Part shown: one piece after another, positions 61,319 through 64,000 of the stretch
How positions within the stretch are numbered: the stretch's first letter is position 1
Layout of the letters: every line of letters begins with the position of its first letter
Source of the DNA: Alphaproteobacteria bacterium
GTDB lineage: Bacteria > Pseudomonadota > Alphaproteobacteria > Rs-D84
DNA length: 64,000 nt
NCBI GenBank assembly: GCA_017502865.1
Contig: JAFVUD010000002.1
Span: 62,001-126,000, forward strand
Direction: 5' to 3'
The notes under the pieces: model-generated
Databases searched by the model: none
The model's input: the letters and a program-made list of their open reading frames with translations, nothing else
What the model was told of the DNA's origin: nothing
Made by a program: the position numbers and the translations under genes

Positions 61319-62125
61319 ATGTTGTATGGTGCGATTATTGGTGATATTGCCGGGTCTATGTACGAAGGCAAAAGACACGAAATTTATGACGATGTTCAGT
61401 TCTTTGGGGAATACTGTCGATTTACAGATGACACTATCATGACCTGTGCTGTTGCACAAGCAATTATGGATCACAAAACCAATGGTGTTGCGTTGGCGGA
61501 TGCCGCAGTTGCCAATATGCAGGTATTTGGCCGTAAATACAACCATCGTGGCTATGGCAAACAATTTGTTCAATGGATTTACTCGGACGATCCACAGCCA
61601 TATGACAGTTGGGGTAACGGCGGCCCTATGCGCGTCAGTCCATGTGCATGGGCGGCAAACACATTGGATGAAGCATTAGACATGGCACGTACTGTGACCG
61701 AGGTAACGCATAATCATCCAGAAGCCCTGAAAGGTTCCGCAGCAATAGTAAGCGCTATATTTTTGGCTCGCAACGGTGCAAGCAAAGACGAAATCCGCCA
61801 ACATATTATTGATAACTATTACCCTATGGATTTTACATTGGCGACCATCAGTGGCGAATGGCGATACGGTTGTTCCAGTCAGGTGACCGTTCCACATGCA
61901 TTACAGGCCTTCTTTGAATCTGAAACTTTCGAAGATTCAATCCGCAATGCAGTATTTATTGGTGGCGATACTGATACGGTTGCGTCTATGGCGGCTGCGA
62001 TTGCAGGGGCTTTCTATGGGATCCCAGATTATATTGCAAGCCAATTAGACGGATACCTTACTGAACACTTGGCAAAAATTGTTCATGAGTTTCATAGATT
62101 GTACAGTACATCTGAAAGGAAATAA
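61319..62125 (+). CDS. ADP-ribosylglycohydrolase (DraG/ARH family), copy 1
   Basis: ARH enzymes remove ADP-ribose from proteins or nucleic acids with two Mg2+ ions. The 268 aa show the N-terminal GAIIGDIAGSMYEG, the first metal site FTDDTIMTCA, SWGNGGPMRVSP, and the second metal site IGGDTDTVASMAAAIAGA, so the active site looks intact. It is 33-residue-for-residue similar in motif layout to the third gene of the operon, so the pair arose by duplication. It is the first gene of an ARH-macro-ARH operon. No ADP-ribosyltransferase is visible nearby. Confidence 0.9.
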   Translation: MLYGAIIGDIAGSMYEGKRHEIYDDVQFFGEYCRFTDDTIMTCAVAQAIMDHKTNGVALADAAVANMQVFGRKYNHRGYGKQFVQWIYSDDPQPYDSWGNGGPMRVSPCAWAANTLDEALDMARTVTEVTHNHPEALKGSAAIVSAIFLARNGASKDEIRQHIIDNYYPMDFTLATISGEWRYGCSSQVTVPHALQAFFESETFEDSIRNAVFIGGDTDTVASMAAAIAGAFYGIPDYIASQLDGYLTEHLAKIVHEFHRLYSTSERK

Positions 62126-62127
62126 AT

Positions 62128-62655
62128 ATGTCAGTTAGATCAGAAATCAACTATTCAGTCATTGTTGGCGACATTACAAAAACACCCGCAGATGCAATTG
62201 TAAATGCGGCAAATGAATCACTATTGGGCGGTGGCGGTGTTGATGGTGCAATTCATCGTGCAGCCGGCCCAGAATTATTAGCAGAATGCAGAACTTTGGG
62301 CGGCTGTCCAACTGGCCAAGCCAAAATGACAAAAGCCTATAACCTGCCTGCAAAATACATCATTCATGCTGTTGGTCCGTATTACAGTGACTACGAACCA
62401 TGGGAAGCAGAAGAATTACTAGCTAGTGTCTACAAATCTATCATGCAACACGTTACAAATCATCCAGATATTAAATCGATTGCTATCCCAGCTATTTCCT
62501 GTGGCATATTTAGATTCCCGCTGGAGGATGCCGTAAACATTGCAGTAGATATTGTTCTGCGCTATGCGCCCATTTCGCTAAAAGAAGTATTTTTTGTAGT
62601 AAGCAGCGAACATATCGCGGCCGAATACACAAATAATCTAAATCAATACGATTAA
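62128..62655 (+). CDS. Macrodomain ADP-ribose hydrolase (MacroD-like)
   Basis: This 175-aa single macrodomain has the MacroD/YmdB signature. VGDITKTPADAIVNAANESL opens the ligand site, GGGGVDGAIHRAAG is the substrate loop, and the distal AIPAISCGIFRFP (phosphate loop) is present. MacroD enzymes remove ADP-ribose from acidic residues and deacetylate O-acetyl-ADP-ribose. It starts two bases after ARH copy 1 and ends ten bases before copy 2, so the three proteins are made together. Confidence 0.93.
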   Translation: MSVRSEINYSVIVGDITKTPADAIVNAANESLLGGGGVDGAIHRAAGPELLAECRTLGGCPTGQAKMTKAYNLPAKYIIHAVGPYYSDYEPWEAEELLASVYKSIMQHVTNHPDIKSIAIPAISCGIFRFPLEDAVNIAVDIVLRYAPISLKEVFFVVSSEHIAAEYTNNLNQYD

Positions 62656-62665
62656 GGAGTCCGCT

Positions 62666-63448
62666 ATGCTGTTTGGTGCGATTATTGGTGACATTGCCGG
62701 GTCTGTTTATGAATTTGCAAATATCCGGTCCAAGAACTTCCCTTTTATGACCGACCGTTGCTATATCACGGATGATTCTTGTATGACCATAGCGGTGGCC
62801 AGCGCAATCAAACAATGGCGTGAGCAAGGTGGCGACCTGAGCCAAATTACAGCCGACACCATGCGTGTTATTGGCAAGGCATATCCAAACAAAGGCTATG
62901 GCGGTATGTTTTTGGAATGGCTGAACGACCCGACTATGGGGCCGTACAACAGCTGGGGCAATGGGGCGGCAATGCGAGTATCTGCGGCCGGATGGTTTGG
63001 CGAAAATATCGCAGAAGTCAAACACCTGTCATACCTGGTCACATCCCCAACCCACGACCATATCGAGGGCATCAAGGGCGCCGAGGCGGTTGCCGTTGCT
63101 ATATTCATGGCACGCAACGGCCACAGCAAAGACGATATAGCCGAATACATCCGCAACAACTACTACCCGACATGCGACCGCCTGGCGGATTTACAGGAAT
63201 ACTATGATTGGGATTCATCGTGCCAGGGAACGGTACCACCCGCCCTGCAATGTTTCTTTGAATCAACCGACTTTGAAGACGCAATCCGCAATGCGATATC
63301 AATCGGTGGCGACAGTGATACAATCGCCGCAATCACAGGCTCTGTCGCCGAGGCATACTATGGCATTCCACCCGAACTAATCGACCAAGCCAAAACCTAT
63401 ATCCCCGACGATTTGTTGGAGATTGTAATGGGGTTGGAGAATCAGTGA
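62666..63448 (+). CDS. ADP-ribosylglycohydrolase (DraG/ARH family), copy 2
   Basis: This 260-aa protein has the same layout as copy 1. GAIIGDIAGSVYEF and the first metal site ITDDSCMTIA (Thr replaced by Ser) are followed by SWGNGAAMRVSAAGW and IGGDSDTIAAITGSVAEA. The metal-binding acids are kept. Codon choice looks more C-rich by eye toward its 3' end than in copy 1, which suggests separate histories rather than a recent tandem copy. The two enzymes may act on different ADP-ribosyl linkages. AAGGAG precedes the ATG. Confidence 0.9.
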   Translation: MLFGAIIGDIAGSVYEFANIRSKNFPFMTDRCYITDDSCMTIAVASAIKQWREQGGDLSQITADTMRVIGKAYPNKGYGGMFLEWLNDPTMGPYNSWGNGAAMRVSAAGWFGENIAEVKHLSYLVTSPTHDHIEGIKGAEAVAVAIFMARNGHSKDDIAEYIRNNYYPTCDRLADLQEYYDWDSSCQGTVPPALQCFFESTDFEDAIRNAISIGGDSDTIAAITGSVAEAYYGIPPELIDQAKTYIPDDLLEIVMGLENQ

Positions 63449-63457
63449 GTTTCTCTA

Positions 63458-63674
63458 TCATTCCCCATCTGGGATTTCGGGGCTGGATACGTCGGTGATG
63501 GCCTGGTAACTGCCCATTGTGCGACGCAGGTCATGGACGCGCAGGTTTTCAATATTCGCACGTTTCAGCATACGATTATACGATAGATAACCGCCGACAA
63601 ATTCCCCACATGTTTTGACTGGGGTCGTGCTGTGTGGCCGACCATCGATTCGGGGCGATTCGTTTATGTTATTC
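63458..63674 (-). pseudogene. Tyrosine recombinase (integrase) remnant
   Basis: About 70 codons on the minus strand read SPRIDGRPHSTTPVKT, LKRANIENLRVHDLRRTMGS, then YQAITDVSSPEIPDGE and stop. The HDLRRT box with its catalytic His and Arg is the box II of tyrosine recombinases. The upstream part and the downstream LGH box and catalytic Tyr are missing. It is a dead fragment of an integrase, probably of the element that brought the island by tRNA-Thr. Confidence 0.75.
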
Positions 63675-63870
63675 TAATATTAAGAGAAACCTTTCCTGAT
63701 ATTTTTGTATTTTTATGCAACACAATCGTACTGTCACACCCCTGAAAACCGCACTCAGCACGGCTTTGCGTGGGGTAAGATAAATCGCCTAACATAAATG
63801 CTTGATTTAATTCACAGATTCAATCATATTTAGATTATTGTTCACAATTATCGCAAAGGAGAGATTTCCC
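63675..63870 (+). other. Intergenic region before the CI-like gene
   Basis: No gene is supported here. A weak promoter (TTGATT 63802-63807, 17 bases, CATATT 63825-63830) may serve the next gene, which has AAAGGAGAG before its ATG. I see no second copy of the tRNA-Thr 3' end in it. Confidence 0.4.
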
Positions 63871-64000
63871 ATGTTAAAGCACGCAACCGTTTGGGCAGCA
63901 ATAGATGATATTGCATTTAATAAAAATATGACACGTTCGGGCCTGGCCCGCTTTTGCGGACTGGATGCGACCACGTTCAACAACAGCAAACGATTTGAAT
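63871..64000 (+). CDS. CI-like HTH repressor, 3' end outside window
   Basis: The first 43 codons (MLKHATVWAAIDDIAFNK, then MTRSGLARFCGLDATTFNNS) match the N-terminal HTH of the alphaproteobacterial CI/S24 repressor family, the same family as the truncated gene at 18756-19001. Whether an S24 peptidase domain follows cannot be seen. It lies beside the integrase remnant and is probably the regulator of the acquired island. Confidence 0.75.
   Translation, partial: MLKHATVWAAIDDIAFNKNMTRSGLARFCGLDATTFNNSKRFE

Noticed and set aside
63449..64000. Second attachment site (copy of the tRNA-Thr 3' end)
   Set aside because: I looked for GGTTCAAGTCC or CCGACAACCGG again downstream and found none inside the window.

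Overview
The window reads as chromosomal DNA of an alphaproteobacterium. Supporting families are ZapA plus a small coiled-coil partner, the LptE-HolA-Map order, LpxI, the DnaB type and the CI-like repressors. Several genes suit an anaerobic or micro-aerobic, host-associated life: NrdD with NrdG2, a clostridial-type 2[4Fe-4S] ferredoxin, many small beta-barrel proteins and a lone VirB11. An uncultured gut lineage (RF32-like) is my best guess, but that is inference. There is no rRNA and no CRISPR array. Five tRNAs are present: Asp, Glu, Leu, Ser and Thr.

Layout. Positions 1-4500 hold a partial phage-type lysozyme, a BepA-like protease, recG and a methyltransferase. Positions 4524-17550 hold a compact podovirus-like virion cluster, transcribed leftwards: SleB-type hydrolase, holin-like protein, scaffold, major capsid, tail adaptor, tail nozzle, fibre adaptor, terminase, portal, Bbp19-like protein and a membrane coiled-coil protein. 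I see no integrase, polymerase, small terminase or lysogeny module in it. The terminase gene is cut exactly between its ATPase and nuclease halves by a 3.3-kb block on the other strand (dnaB, a double-HTH regulator, an unknown protein). A lysine-rich histone-like gene with its own promoter, palindrome and terminator sits between scaffold and capsid. The cluster's leader has a strong promoter followed by two intrinsic terminators, like a phage late-gene antitermination leader. A decayed prophage, or a domesticated gene-transfer-agent-like particle, are the two main readings.

Positions 17.5-60 kb are mostly housekeeping. They include birA, a candidate small RNA with pyrimidine-rich loops, an rRNA methyltransferase, outer-membrane proteins, lpxI, priA, miaA, gap, parC and lipoproteins. 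They continue with virB11, an LptM-like lipoprotein, rpmG, zapA, the lptE-holA-map-radC operon and an acyl-CoA synthetase. Next come an NrdR-controlled nrdD whose glycyl-radical domain is a separate 60-residue gene, nrdG, a single-chain glycyl-tRNA synthetase, ferredoxin, a BI-1 protein, lgt, more outer-membrane proteins and a U32 protein.

Positions 61-64 kb, just after tRNA-Thr, look like a small acquired island. It has an ADP-ribosylglycohydrolase, a macrodomain protein and a second ADP-ribosylglycohydrolase in one operon, then a tyrosine-recombinase remnant and the start of a CI-like repressor.

Two signal patterns recur. Several genes have near-consensus sigma-70 promoters placed so that transcription would start at or next to the ATG (leaderless mRNAs). 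Many virion and envelope genes use a GGGGG-type ribosome binding site.
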